A stretch of DNA of 64,000 nt from Mycobacterium colombiense (GCF_003284935.1 NZ_QMEV01000001.1:1-64000), one strand, 5' to 3'. Shown: positions 43,367-50,460, counted from the stretch's first letter. Program-made: numbers and translations. The notes: a model not told the origin generated them from the sequence alone.

Positions 43367-43854
43367 CAGTTGTAACCTCCTACATAAGAACCGTTGTCAT
43401 AGGCGTTAGGACCCGTTGCGAAGTCGGCGAACTTAGTCCGCTGCACTGCCCGGTCACTGTGGCGCTGATGTAAATGCTTACTCACGGGCAAATAGCTGCC
43501 AGGATCCTTATCCCAATCGCTTCCGTGAGGTTGACCGGAGCAATCGATCTGTCCGGTATACAGGTTGATTTCGCAGCTATCGGGATATGTGATACTTCCG
43601 TCGCCGTGACGATAGCCATCGCTAGGTTTCCATGGCTCGCACGGCCATTCTGCGAATAGCACGCCGCCATCGTCATAGCAGCCGGCAGGAGCATGGTTGG
43701 CATTGTTCGGACCACAGACACGGTTACCGTCGTCAACGCACGACCAGCACGGTTCATCTTCCATGCATTTAGCCGTGATGGTCCCGTGGTGGGTCGGAGC
43801 TAATCCGAGTGCTCCTACTGCCAGTGCGACACCAATTGCTTTAATCACTGTCAT
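43366..43854 (-). CDS. Secreted Cys-rich phage protein
   Basis: 162 aa. Basic start and a hydrophobic run (AIGVALAVGALGLAPTH) form a signal peptide with cleavage near residue 20-24. The mature part has eight Cys (KCMEDEPCWSC, VCG, GCYDD, WPCEPW, SCEIN, DCSG), consistent with disulfides outside the cell. No phage structural motif. Small Cys-rich exported proteins of this look are common in mycobacteria. A lysogeny or superinfection role is guesswork. Confidence 0.65.
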   Translation of the reverse strand: MTVIKAIGVALAVGALGLAPTHHGTITAKCMEDEPCWSCVDDGNRVCGPNNANHAPAGCYDDGGVLFAEWPCEPWKPSDGYRHGDGSITYPDSCEINLYTGQIDCSGQPHGSDWDKDPGSYLPVSKHLHQRHSDRAVQRTKFADFATGPNAYDNGSYVGGYN

Positions 43855-43957
43855 CTCCCGAATGTGTTTGCATCCATGCAGCGGAGTCCGAGACTTCTAA
43901 CTCCGCTCCCACGTCGTCTATCAGGTAGTGATAGAACCTGCTAAGTAGCGCGGGCAT
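43841..43957 (-). CDS. Tiny hypothetical protein
   Basis: 38 aa (starts MPALLSRFYHYLIDDVG), acidic end. Overlaps the start of the secreted protein gene by 14 bases. No family recognised. Confidence 0.45.
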   Translation of the reverse strand: MPALLSRFYHYLIDDVGAELEVSDSAAWMQTHSGDDSD

Positions 43958-43960
43958 GAC

Positions 43961-44365
43961 TCACCTGTACCAGTACGTCACGCCGTCATATTCGACGCTG
44001 GTGTAGTCCATTCGCAGCTCGCGCGCGGCACGTTCCCAATCGATGCAATTGTGTGGCCACTGCTCCGCGCCGGTAATCGCCCCGATGTCCTCTGCCAACT
44101 CTTGCGCGTAGTCCTCGAAATACGAGTCGCGAATCAACGTGACCGGGTACCAGTCACCGCGCCATTGCTCATCGCCACCGTTGCCGCGCAATTCGTCTAG
44201 CAGCGCAGTAAGCTCGGCGTATTCCTCGTGATCATCTTCGTGACCCTCGTATTCCGCGCCGGCAGACCCGTCGACCACAGACCCGTTTGACGTCTCTTCC
44301 AAGTACTCGACGCGTTCGATGATGTCTCGGACATCGATGATGTCTTCATAGTTGTCGATTCCCAT
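43961..44365 (-). CDS. ArdA-like antirestriction protein
   Basis: 134 aa from ATG 44365 with AGAAGG upstream. Strongly acidic. The C-terminal half (YFEDYAQELAEDIGAI, CIDWERAARELRMDYTSVEY) matches the conserved domain of ArdA, a DNA mimic that blocks type I restriction enzymes. The N-terminal domain is shorter than in plasmid ArdA. First gene after a bidirectional control region. Confidence 0.75.
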   Translation of the reverse strand: MGIDNYEDIIDVRDIIERVEYLEETSNGSVVDGSAGAEYEGHEDDHEEYAELTALLDELRGNGGDEQWRGDWYPVTLIRDSYFEDYAQELAEDIGAITGAEQWPHNCIDWERAARELRMDYTSVEYDGVTYWYR

Positions 44366-44421
44366 TGCCTTCTCTCTTCCCTGAATTGTGTAGGTTGGTA
44401 GTCCTATCCCTAGTGTAAACC

Positions 44422-44438
44422 CGTACAGTACCCGTACG
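44422..44438. promoter_or_regulatory. CGTAC-N7-GTACG palindrome, site a
   Basis: CGTAC AGTACCC GTACG between the divergent ardA-like gene and the rightward gene at 44450. A -10-like TACACT for the leftward side adjoins it, so a bound protein would cover the promoter. Confidence 0.65.
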
Positions 44439-44449
44439 CAAGGAGTAAT

Positions 44450-44647
44450 TTGATTCACAGCGAACCATCAGCAATCGATTGCCTAGAAAAGCGTCTGGAG
44501 CTACTAGAGCACCCGACAGGCCCGGTCAAGCTGGTACAGTTCCACCACAACAGTCCCCAATTGCAGAAGCTCCGCAGACACATCGCGGAGGCAATTGTGA
44601 TTACGCTGGAATCTAACGGCTACGTGGTGAAGAAACGTGCGAAGTAA
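44450..44647 (+). CDS. Small hypothetical protein
   Basis: 65 aa from TTG 44450 after AAGGAG (44440-44445). Helical (LEKRLELLEH, LQKLRRHIAEAIVITLESNG). Rightward island inside the leftward block. No family recognised. Confidence 0.5.
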   Translation: MIHSEPSAIDCLEKRLELLEHPTGPVKLVQFHHNSPQLQKLRRHIAEAIVITLESNGYVVKKRAK

Positions 44648-44822
44648 AGACGTCCAGCTCCGCACTATCGAGGTAGCGAAGAAGCTATGCGAATACGCTG
44701 GTTGCTCTGTCTCGGCCGAACATTGCGCCGATGACACGGTTAACCTCATCATTACCGTGACAGGTACTGATGACCATGCCGGCGATCTACTACAGGCTGC
44801 GCTGGCGGCGCGGGATGCCTAG
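44637..44822 (+). CDS. Small hypothetical protein
   Basis: 61 aa from GTG 44637 overlapping the previous gene. Alpha/beta composition (VNLIITVTGTDDHAGDLLQA). Converges on the leftward gene at 44823 with no gap. Confidence 0.45.
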   Translation: MRSKDVQLRTIEVAKKLCEYAGCSVSAEHCADDTVNLIITVTGTDDHAGDLLQAALAARDA

Positions 44823-45110
44823 TTAAACCCGACTCTCCGCCATGCGTAGACGGTCGTCACGCTGGGTTATGCGGCGACCTACGACTAGATCGTCATATCC
44901 ACGCGCGACCAGCTCGCCATGCAGTCCCGCGTATTCATACTCGCGAGCTGGCACGGTGGTGTAGTACCAGTCTTTAGAGCATGCGCTATGCTGGCCCAAG
45001 TGCGCGTAGCAGGTCATTTCGCGGCCGTTGTATGTCGCGGCGATCTGCGGAAAGACTGCTACTACCTCGTTGGCCGCTTTGTCCTTGCGGAAGATAACTT
45101 TAGTGCTCAT
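44823..45110 (-). CDS. Hypothetical protein
   Basis: 95 aa. CYAHLGQHSACSKDWYYTTV in the middle, basic start and end. Recalls a small actinophage family of unknown role. Overlaps the upstream gene. Confidence 0.55.
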   Translation of the reverse strand: MSTKVIFRKDKAANEVVAVFPQIAATYNGREMTCYAHLGQHSACSKDWYYTTVPAREYEYAGLHGELVARGYDDLVVGRRITQRDDRLRMAESRV

Positions 45111-45223
45111 CGCGCCATACTCCTCACTGCGTTCTGCGCTGATTCCTTAGTAAAGTAGTGCTGACGTAACCGATGCCCATTCACCACTACGGCATAGACT
45201 TGTGGGCGGATCTCGATGACCAT
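45107..45223 (-). CDS. Tiny hypothetical protein
   Basis: 38 aa (starts MVIEIRPQVYAVVVNGHRL), coupled at both ends by ATGA-type overlaps. No family recognised. Confidence 0.5.
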   Translation of the reverse strand: MVIEIRPQVYAVVVNGHRLRQHYFTKESAQNAVRSMAR

Positions 45224-45474
45224 CACATTCCCCTACCTACGGTTACAGACTCGGTAACATCCTTTACCTCGGACCATTCCCGCTCGACAACGGAATCTGT
45301 TACTAGAGTCGCGTTACCGATTTCCCACTCAAACTCTTCCGCTAGCTGTTCGTCATCTGACGAGTCGTAGTCGCGCCCGGGGTGGACAGCGCGAAGTAGC
45401 GCTAGCACCTCTTCGCGGGAGAACTCCGAGTGTAAGACTGTGGTCAACTCGCGGCGGACTGTGAATGTCGACAT
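45223..45474 (-). CDS. Acidic small protein
   Basis: 83 aa. Acidic middle (DYDSSDDEQLAEEFEWE). The gene follows its own palindrome/promoter (site e) just after a terminator. No family recognised. Confidence 0.5.
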   Translation of the reverse strand: MSTFTVRRELTTVLHSEFSREEVLALLRAVHPGRDYDSSDDEQLAEEFEWEIGNATLVTDSVVEREWSEVKDVTESVTVGRGM

Positions 45475-45518
45475 GACTTACCCCTATCGCGTAATGGTTG
45501 TCTCGCTCATGCCTCTAT

Positions 45519-45535
45519 CGTACGCCTACTGTACG
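45519..45535. promoter_or_regulatory. CGTAC-N7-GTACG palindrome, site e
   Basis: CGTAC GCCTACT GTACG, lying between a terminator and the start at 45474. On the minus strand TTCACA and TACGAT flank it with a 17-bp spacer, so the palindrome fills a promoter spacer. Confidence 0.65.
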
Positions 45536-45555
45536 GCAATGTGAATACCTCACGC

Positions 45556-45589
45556 ATAAAAAAGAGAGCCGGATTGCTCCGACTCTCTT
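45556..45589 (-). terminator. Intrinsic terminator (leftward)
   Basis: Stem AAGAGAGTCGGA/TCCGGCTCTCTT with a 4-nt loop (one mismatch) followed on the minus strand by TTTTTT. Ends the transcript of the gene at 45607. Confidence 0.8.
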
Positions 45590-45606
45590 GGTTCCTACCT
45601 CCCTCC

Positions 45607-45840
45607 TTATCGCCCCAACTCCCGGTCTAGCCGCTCGGCTACGGCGTTTAACCCGCACTCGTAGCAGGTGACGTAATCGTTCTCGCTGCTGTCATACCAT
45701 TGGCGGTCAGTACTCGCGTCCTCTGCGCTGTCCGCGTCATAGTTGGCGTAGTCAATATAAGGCTGCACGAAATGCTCCTCGCATAACGTCGCCTCTGACA
45801 TCGCCGTGCCTTGATCCGTGATCCGTGAGTACTGTTTCAC
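45607..45840 (-). CDS. Acidic small protein with CxxC
   Basis: 77 aa from GTG 45840 with TAGGAGATAGG upstream. Very acidic centre (YANYDADSAEDASTD), then CYEC. No family recognised. Confidence 0.5.
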   Translation of the reverse strand: MKQYSRITDQGTAMSEATLCEEHFVQPYIDYANYDADSAEDASTDRQWYDSSENDYVTCYECGLNAVAERLDRELGR

Positions 45841-45855
45841 GATTTGTCCTATCTC

Positions 45856-46014
45856 CTATCGGCTAATGGGTTCGTTGTCCAGCTGGTTTAGGTAGTCCCC
45901 TACCGCTAATGCCAGTCCGATACCAGCGTTAGCCGTGTCTAATCCGTGCGCGTCGCGGGCTTCGACGTGGTTAAACTCGCGTAATGCTTCCCGTAGCCGC
46001 CCTAATGCGTCCAT
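45856..46014 (-). CDS. Tiny hypothetical protein
   Basis: 52 aa (starts MDALGRLREALREFNHVEAR). AGGAGGG precedes the ATG. Helical. First of a leftward pair behind site f. Confidence 0.5.
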   Translation of the reverse strand: MDALGRLREALREFNHVEARDAHGLDTANAGIGLALAVGDYLNQLDNEPISR

Positions 46015-46045
46015 GGTGCCCTCCTAGCTGGGTTGGTAATTTCAG

Positions 46046-46062
46046 TGTACCCCTACAGTACG
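46046..46062. promoter_or_regulatory. CGTAC-N7-GTACG-like palindrome, site f
   Basis: TGTAC CCCTACA GTACG, 32 bases before the gene start at 46014. On the minus strand TACACT adjoins it and is followed by ATTACCAACC, as at site a. Confidence 0.6.
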
Positions 46063-46088
46063 CACTCACACAATAGGAATGTCCCCAT

Positions 46089-46250
46089 ATGCTTCCCAAT
46101 GTCAACAATAGTTCCAGCACACGAGCGAAGGTATTCAAGAACGCATCCAACACCTGGACCGGCATTCACCGATACCTAGGCGCCCGAGGGTTCGACACTT
46201 GGCGTGAGGCGATGAAATGGGCCACTATCAAATTAACGCTGGTCAATTGA
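46089..46250 (+). CDS. Small basic hypothetical protein
   Basis: 53 aa (RAKVFKNASNTWTGIHRYLG in the first half). Overlaps the HNH gene start by 34 bases. No clear ribosome site. Confidence 0.4.
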   Translation: MLPNVNNSSSTRAKVFKNASNTWTGIHRYLGARGFDTWREAMKWATIKLTLVN

Positions 46251-46585
46251 AGCGTCCCCCTAGACCCTGCACAGTGTGCGGACAGCCCGTATACCGACAG
46301 GCCCGTTGTCGCACCCATTACAAGCAAGCGGAGAAGCGTCGTGGGAATAGCTCCGAACGCGGATATGGGTCTCGACACGAGAGAATGTTCCGCCGTCCCG
46401 TCCTAATGCGGGATCCAATATGCGTAATGCAGGACTGCGATGAACCATCCGTACACGCAGACCACTACCCCTACACCCGTAGGCAGCTAGTGCGTATGGG
46501 CCTAGACCCTGATGACCCACAGTACGGGCGTGGACTCTGCACCCATCACCACAACCAGTGGACAGCTAGCCAGCCCCGTACCTAG
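46217..46585 (+). CDS. HNH endonuclease
   Basis: 122 aa. CTVCGQPVYRQARCRTHYKQ, SERGYGSRHERMFRRPVLMR and VHADHYPYT ... LCTHHHNQWTA are the pattern of phage HNH proteins that often lie next to cos and terminase genes and assist DNA packaging. Followed by a 320-base gene-free stretch. Confidence 0.75.
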   Translation: MGHYQINAGQLKRPPRPCTVCGQPVYRQARCRTHYKQAEKRRGNSSERGYGSRHERMFRRPVLMRDPICVMQDCDEPSVHADHYPYTRRQLVRMGLDPDDPQYGRGLCTHHHNQWTASQPRT

Positions 46586-46906
46586 AGGGTTGCATGGTGT
46601 ATCTATCTGCATTACATTCCCACCACTATGAGCGGTAGAGAGCCGTCGACCACCCGCGTTGTCGTGCTGGTATGAGCTAAAGAGAGCCGCTGTCCCCCTT
46701 GACGTTTGGAGGGGAGGGGGTGGGTCGAAATCCCTGCAGTGTCATAAGCGGGGCGACCGTTCCGGTTCGATCCGTGTCGAAGCACGTAATCCGTTCTTGT
46801 GCAAGGGTTTTCGGAAAATAATCCAAACCCAGCTTCCCAAAAACCTCACCCCGAAACACTAAGCAGTGCAAGGGTTTTCGATTAACGCCAACCAAGGACT
46901 CCTCGA
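46586..46906. other. Gene-free region, possible cos or control region
   Basis: No credible gene. A run of G (GGAGGGGAGGGGGTGGG near 46711-46727) and two direct repeats of GTGCAAGGGTTTTCG at 46799-46813 and 46866-46880. Placement after an HNH gene and upstream of terminase would suit a cos site, but no overhang can be seen. Confidence 0.35.
46799..46880. repeat. Direct repeat pair GTGCAAGGGTTTTCG
   Basis: Identical 15-mers 67 bases apart. The second lies 27 bases before the CTG start of the HNH gene. Could be a packaging or regulator site. Confidence 0.6.
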
Positions 46907-47593
46907 CTGAAATGCGTAGACTGCGGCGTTGACCTGGAGCCGCATCAAGGGCGTGGCCGGCCGCGTAAGCGCTGCCCATCATGCTCCCCACCAGGTCGTT
47001 ACTACGTTCCCACGACAAATCGCGACCAGGCAATTTGCACCTTCTGCTCCCGGTCGTTTGAGGTGACGTCGCGTCGTGGTCCGATTGCTTTATATTGCTC
47101 ACGCGCATGTCGCATGGCCAACCTTTACCGAAATCGCACCCCTAACAGGGAGTGTTCCCATTGCGGGGTCGTGATACCGGTTGGATCCGCTCAAAGGAGA
47201 TTCTGCTCCAAGGATTGCCACAACGCTTCGATGCGAAAGGGCTATCCGGTCACGAACTGCGAGACCTGCGGCATAAAGATCATCTCGGGAAGTTCGCAGC
47301 CCATCCGTTTCTGCGATGCCCACAGGCCGCCCGACTCGGCATATTCCCAAAGACGCCGCGACTTGATTAAGGGCGGCGAGCGCATCGATCCTGTCGAGGT
47401 GTTCGAATCCGACGACTGGACGTGTGGCGTCTGCGCCGGCCCGGTCGATCCGGAGCTTAAGTTCCCCGACCCCATGGCCGCGAGCCTCGATCACATCATC
47501 CCCCTATCCCGGGGTGGCGAACATGTCAGGTCAAATGTCCAGTGCGCTCACTGGATCTGCAACTGCCGGAAGTCCGCAAAGGTTGCAGCCTGA
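46907..47593 (+). CDS. Zinc-finger HNH endonuclease, likely CTG start
   Basis: About 228 aa. An in-frame stop at 46883 and clear Cys-pair zinc motifs from residue 3 (CVDCG, CPSC, CTFC, CSRAC, CSHCG, CSKDC, CETCG) place the start at CTG 46907, nine bases after AAGGA. GTG 47063 would drop three zinc motifs. The C-terminal CGVCAGP, ASLDHIIPLSRGGEH and NVQCAHWICN form the HNH site. Confidence 0.65.
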   Translation: MKCVDCGVDLEPHQGRGRPRKRCPSCSPPGRYYVPTTNRDQAICTFCSRSFEVTSRRGPIALYCSRACRMANLYRNRTPNRECSHCGVVIPVGSAQRRFCSKDCHNASMRKGYPVTNCETCGIKIISGSSQPIRFCDAHRPPDSAYSQRRRDLIKGGERIDPVEVFESDDWTCGVCAGPVDPELKFPDPMAASLDHIIPLSRGGEHVRSNVQCAHWICNCRKSAKVAA

Positions 47594-47597
47594 TCAG

Positions 47598-47747
47598 TCA
47601 CGACACAGCGTCCCGCGGTAGCTGCTCTTCCTTGTAGCCGCAATGGCCACAAGTCACCATAATGAGGTCTGCAGCGCTGTCGTAACTGGCCTTATGGGAT
47701 CTGCTCTCACACTTGGGACAGAGCCACCAGCTCGAATACATCTCCAT
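47598..47747 (-). CDS. Small zinc-ribbon protein
   Basis: 49 aa. WLCPKCESRSH and VTCGHCGY give two CxxC pairs, a complete zinc ribbon. Converges with the HNH gene. Function unknown. Confidence 0.6.
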   Translation of the reverse strand: MEMYSSWWLCPKCESRSHKASYDSAADLIMVTCGHCGYKEEQLPRDAVS

Positions 47748-47765
47748 CGCTTTGGTAAATCCGCC

Positions 47766-48023
47766 TTATGTCGCCTTAGATTGCTTGATTTCGAGTGCTT
47801 GACGTAGCCGCCAGGCGTTCGCCAAGTGCCGCGCCGACAGACCATCCTGGTAGGCGATCTGGCGCTCTAGCTGATCCTGTGGCCACTCGGCCATACCCTC
47901 GATAACCTTGCGCTCAAAGGCGCACTGCTCGTCATCGCAGTCATAGGCGGGACCGGGCACTGACACCTGACACGATGTGCCGTCGATGTCGATAACGTGG
48001 CTGTGGAAGTCAATCTTGCTCAT
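47766..48023 (-). CDS. Hypothetical protein
   Basis: 85 aa. Begins MSKIDFHSHVIDIDGTSCQV, then a helical half. AGAGAGGA precedes the ATG; leader repeat copy 4 lies just upstream. No family recognised. Confidence 0.55.
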   Translation of the reverse strand: MSKIDFHSHVIDIDGTSCQVSVPGPAYDCDDEQCAFERKVIEGMAEWPQDQLERQIAYQDGLSARHLANAWRLRQALEIKQSKAT

Positions 48024-48034
48024 GGTGTCCTCTC

Positions 48035-48043
48035 TGCCGATAA
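48035..48043 (-). repeat. Leader repeat copy 4 (TTATCGGCA)
   Basis: 12 bases before the start at 48023; CAACGTTATCGGCA matches copy 3 over 13 of 14 bases although the genes are unrelated. Confidence 0.6.
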
Positions 48044-48059
48044 CGTTGCGAAATCGACA

Positions 48060-48284
48060 TCACGCCAGCACCGCTGTCCTGACCTGATGAACCCCACCAC
48101 AGCTCCACCCATCCCGCTCATACCGCCATCCCCGCTGCCGCACGACCGCGTCCGCGTCTTCCTCACAGACTGCGTCGACCACCTGCACATGTGTACATGG
48201 CTGCGCCACCTCCCCGCGATGGCCGCGTCGACTCACGGTCTTGTCGCAGGTGTAGAGGTATCTGTTGATGACTTGTCTGGGCAT
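48060..48284 (-). CDS. Hypothetical protein
   Basis: 74 aa from ATG 48284, AAGGAA five bases before. Four Cys, basic. Its ribosome site abuts the tRNA-Asn 5' end (48294). No family recognised. Confidence 0.5.
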   Translation of the reverse strand: MPRQVINRYLYTCDKTVSRRGHRGEVAQPCTHVQVVDAVCEEDADAVVRQRGWRYERDGWSCGGVHQVRTAVLA

Positions 48285-48293
48285 TCTTTTCCT

Positions 48294-48366
48294 TGGCGTG
48301 TAGCTCAATGGGCAGAGCAGCGGATTGTTAATCCGCCGGTTGGAGGTTCGAATCCTCCCGCGCCAG
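48294..48366 (+). tRNA. tRNA-Asn(GUU)
   Basis: Acceptor TGGCGTG/CGCGCCA (U1-A72, one G-U), D arm GCTC/GAGC, anticodon stem GCGGA/TCCGC with loop TTGTTAA (anticodon GTT), T arm GGAGG-TTCGAAT-CCTCC, discriminator G. CCA is not encoded (GCC T follows). Opposite strand to its neighbours. Confidence 0.94.
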
Positions 48367-48576
48367 CCTGTAGCCGTCGAGATAGGGCTCCAGTGGCATT
48401 GAGAACTTGAGATGGACGACGCCGAGGTAATTGCCGACTTCGTCATAGACCTCGCAGAAGCTGTACATGCCGTCGAGGTGGTCGAATTCCACCCACCCGT
48501 CCGGATAGTCCCCAGGGCATAGCCCATGGATCTTCGGCCGCGGATTCTGCCGCTGCGGTAGGTCGCTTAACTGCAT
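48328..48576 (-). CDS. Hypothetical protein whose 3' end overlaps tRNA-Asn
   Basis: 82 aa from ATG 48576. GWVEFDHLDGMYSFCEVYDE and a beta-rich centre look coding. The last 13 codons run antisense through the tRNA-Asn gene, giving the REDSNLQPAD tail typical of antisense tRNA reading. The body is probably real, the tail a consequence of tRNA placement. Confidence 0.5.
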   Translation of the reverse strand: MQLSDLPQRQNPRPKIHGLCPGDYPDGWVEFDHLDGMYSFCEVYDEVGNYLGVVHLKFSMPLEPYLDGYRLAREDSNLQPAD

Positions 48577-48586
48577 GATAGATCCT

Positions 48587-48796
48587 TCACGCCAGTCCCC
48601 ACTCAAAGTCGGATATGCGTCGCTTGAGGCGCCAGTTCCACCACCGCACGGGCGTCCAGAATGACGTGGGCGGCGCACAGCCGTCAGTGTCGAATGCGTA
48701 CAGGTACCGGCCGCACTCGCAGAGCCATATGCTCCCCAGCGGACGGTCGGGCGGATCGCAACGATGCCTCTTGCCCGCTACGTACACGTCAGTCAT
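48587..48796 (-). CDS. Small Cys/Trp-rich protein
   Basis: 69 aa. HRCDPPDRPLGSIWLCECGR is a zinc-ribbon-like half, then a Trp-rich basic end (FWTPVRWWNWRLKRR) that recalls many actinophage small proteins. ATG overlaps the upstream stop. Confidence 0.55.
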   Translation of the reverse strand: MTDVYVAGKRHRCDPPDRPLGSIWLCECGRYLYAFDTDGCAPPTSFWTPVRWWNWRLKRRISDFEWGLA

Positions 48797-49065
48797 ACGT
48801 ACTCGGCCTCTCGCAGTGCTTCGAAGACCCGATCAGCGTCGGGAACCACCAGCTCGTTCAGTAGGGTGAGGATGCGCTCGTTGATGGGCGGGGCGTCGGC
48901 CGGCCAATGGTCGGTGGCGTTCTCCATCAGGGCCTCGTAGATGGTCTGCCACGCAGGATCGTCCTGATATTCGGACAGCTCCTCACTGGCGTCTCTCCTC
49001 TCGGCTAGACGGCTCTGCCAGTCCCCCAGGCCCCACCATTGCGGATTTGGGACGATATCGCCCAT
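48793..49065 (-). CDS. Hypothetical protein
   Basis: 90 aa. Acidic helical (EELSEYQDDPAWQTIYEALM). GGGAGGG precedes the ATG. A short GGCGC/GCGCC hairpin at 49092-49104 lies in its leader, behind promoter/operator site b. Confidence 0.55.
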   Translation of the reverse strand: MGDIVPNPQWWGLGDWQSRLAERRDASEELSEYQDDPAWQTIYEALMENATDHWPADAPPINERILTLLNELVVPDADRVFEALREAEYV

Positions 49066-49120
49066 AATCCCTCCCTAACCTCACTAAACTCGGCGCAAAG
49101 CGCCCTAAACCCCCCCGAAT

Positions 49121-49137
49121 CCTACTGTACCCGTACG
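49121..49137. promoter_or_regulatory. CGTAC-N7-GTACG-like palindrome, site b
   Basis: CCTAC TGTACCC GTACG, in the gap before the leftward gene at 49065. Minus strand core GTACAGTAGGAT is shared with site c. Confidence 0.6.
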
Positions 49138-49154
49138 CAGGGTGTCCATAGCCT

Positions 49155-49781
49155 CTACGCTGACTGTTCTAGTTCGCGTGAGGGATCGTGGTTGTGAATT
49201 CCGTAGTCACGCAGCATGGAGGACATGGCCAGGTAGCGTCTGGCGTCACGGAACTGCCGAGCACACGGCTTGGCGAGCCTGTCGTCACACCAGTAGGCGA
49301 CGACCCGGGCGTACTGGGTGCGAAAGCCCTTGGTGCCGATGATGGTCTGGCCCTCGGCGGCGACCACGGCGACGACATGCTGGGCGCTGTCGCCGTACTG
49401 CTTGTTGAGGCATTCGAGGGACAGTGTGGCGTAGATGCCACAGTGGCAACCCTCGCCTGGGGCTTCGTGTTCACCAAGGTGATTCAGCGCCTTTATCAGT
49501 GCTGATACCGACTGCGGATCGTCCACGCACTCGGCTTTGCAAGTCCCGTCAGCCCAATGCGATCCCGGCATGGTTACCGAGCACAGGGTCAGTGGATCCG
49601 CGGGATTGTCCGCAAATGGATCCCAGGGCTCGGTGCCGAACAGGATGTCGAGCCTTGTGAATGAATTAAAGAATCCCCACCGGTTGCCCGCATCCACCTG
49701 ACTGGCGGGCAGCGCCCTGAATGTACGGAGCCCGTACCGGGCTACCTCCAGGTCAACCTTTTCCCCAGAGTAGTCACTCAT
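49155..49781 (-). CDS. Conserved-looking hypothetical protein
   Basis: 208 aa, the largest leftward gene here. GEGCHCGIYATLSLECLNKQ and QTIIGTKGFRTQYARVVAYW resemble a family of actinophage proteins of unknown role. Clustered Cys (CKAEC, CHCG) may bind metal. Overlaps the next gene upstream. Confidence 0.6.
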   Translation of the reverse strand: MSDYSGEKVDLEVARYGLRTFRALPASQVDAGNRWGFFNSFTRLDILFGTEPWDPFADNPADPLTLCSVTMPGSHWADGTCKAECVDDPQSVSALIKALNHLGEHEAPGEGCHCGIYATLSLECLNKQYGDSAQHVVAVVAAEGQTIIGTKGFRTQYARVVAYWCDDRLAKPCARQFRDARRYLAMSSMLRDYGIHNHDPSRELEQSA

Positions 49782-49906
49782 GCCGGCACCGGCTCCTTCT
49801 CTGGAACCTTCACGGGTGAAGGTGCGGGTTCGGGTGCTGGTTGCCGAACAGGCTTGGTCGCGGGGAGGACTTCTACCCTGCGTGGATTGGTGCCGATGTC
49901 GCCCAT
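49778..49906 (-). CDS. Small Pro-rich protein
   Basis: 42 aa ending in PAPEPAPSPVKVPEKEPVPA, an extended Pro/Val/Lys repeat. First gene of the leftward block, 47 bases behind site c. Low-complexity; function unknown. Confidence 0.5.
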   Translation of the reverse strand: MGDIGTNPRRVEVLPATKPVRQPAPEPAPSPVKVPEKEPVPA

Positions 49907-49952
49907 TTACGCTCCTAAGTTTTAGTCGGGCTCAATTCCCGTTAATCGTTAT

Positions 49953-49969
49953 CCTACTGTACCTGTACG
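49953..49969. promoter_or_regulatory. CGTAC-N7-GTACG-like palindrome, site c
   Basis: CCTAC TGTACCT GTACG between the divergent leftward block (start 49906) and the rightward terminase gene (start 49984). Confidence 0.6.
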
Positions 49970-49983
49970 GAGGTGTCTATATT

Positions 49984-50460
49984 ATGGGCCAACGTGGACC
50001 CAAACCGCGGCCAACTCACCTGAAGGTGGTGGCCGGCGAGCAGGAGTCGCGCATCAACCGTGATGAGCCATTACCCACCGAGGGCGAAGTTGTCGCCCCT
50101 GAGGGCATGTCAGAGGCCGCAAGGGCTATCTGGGATGAACTGGCTCCAGACCTGATCGACAAGGGCTGCCTCACGCCGTGGGACGTCTACACGTTCGAAG
50201 CGTTCTGTCAGGCCGTCGCCCTCTACCGAGAGTGCCGCGACCTGCTGTACGAAGGCCAGTCGGAGTACGGCCGGTTTGTGGAACGCGGTGCGGCCGGCGG
50301 TGTTATCAAGTCCCCCTACCACCAGATGATGAGGGACCACGTCGAGACGATGGCCAAGCTGGGATCCCGCTTCGGCTTCACCCCGGGTGATCGTGCCAAC
50401 CTCCGACTCGACGCCAGTGATAACGGGCCCGCACAGGGCGCCGAGAGGCTACTTAGTTAG
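49984..50460 (+). CDS. Terminase small subunit (P27 family)
   Basis: 158 aa from ATG 49984 (AGGTG upstream is part of site c's flank). QRGPKPRPTHLKVVAGE is the family signature; a helical DNA-binding core follows (EAARAIWDELAPDLIDKG). Recognises the packaging site and hands DNA to the large subunit at 51294. Start of the rightward late operon. Confidence 0.88.
   Translation: MGQRGPKPRPTHLKVVAGEQESRINRDEPLPTEGEVVAPEGMSEAARAIWDELAPDLIDKGCLTPWDVYTFEAFCQAVALYRECRDLLYEGQSEYGRFVERGAAGGVIKSPYHQMMRDHVETMAKLGSRFGFTPGDRANLRLDASDNGPAQGAERLLS

Noticed and set aside
46629..46676. 15-codon frame starting MSGREPSTTRVV
   Set aside because: Very short, no ribosome site, inside the gene-free region.
49721..49740. 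TGTAC-N7-GTACC match
   Set aside because: Falls in the middle of the 49155-49781 coding sequence; treated as chance.
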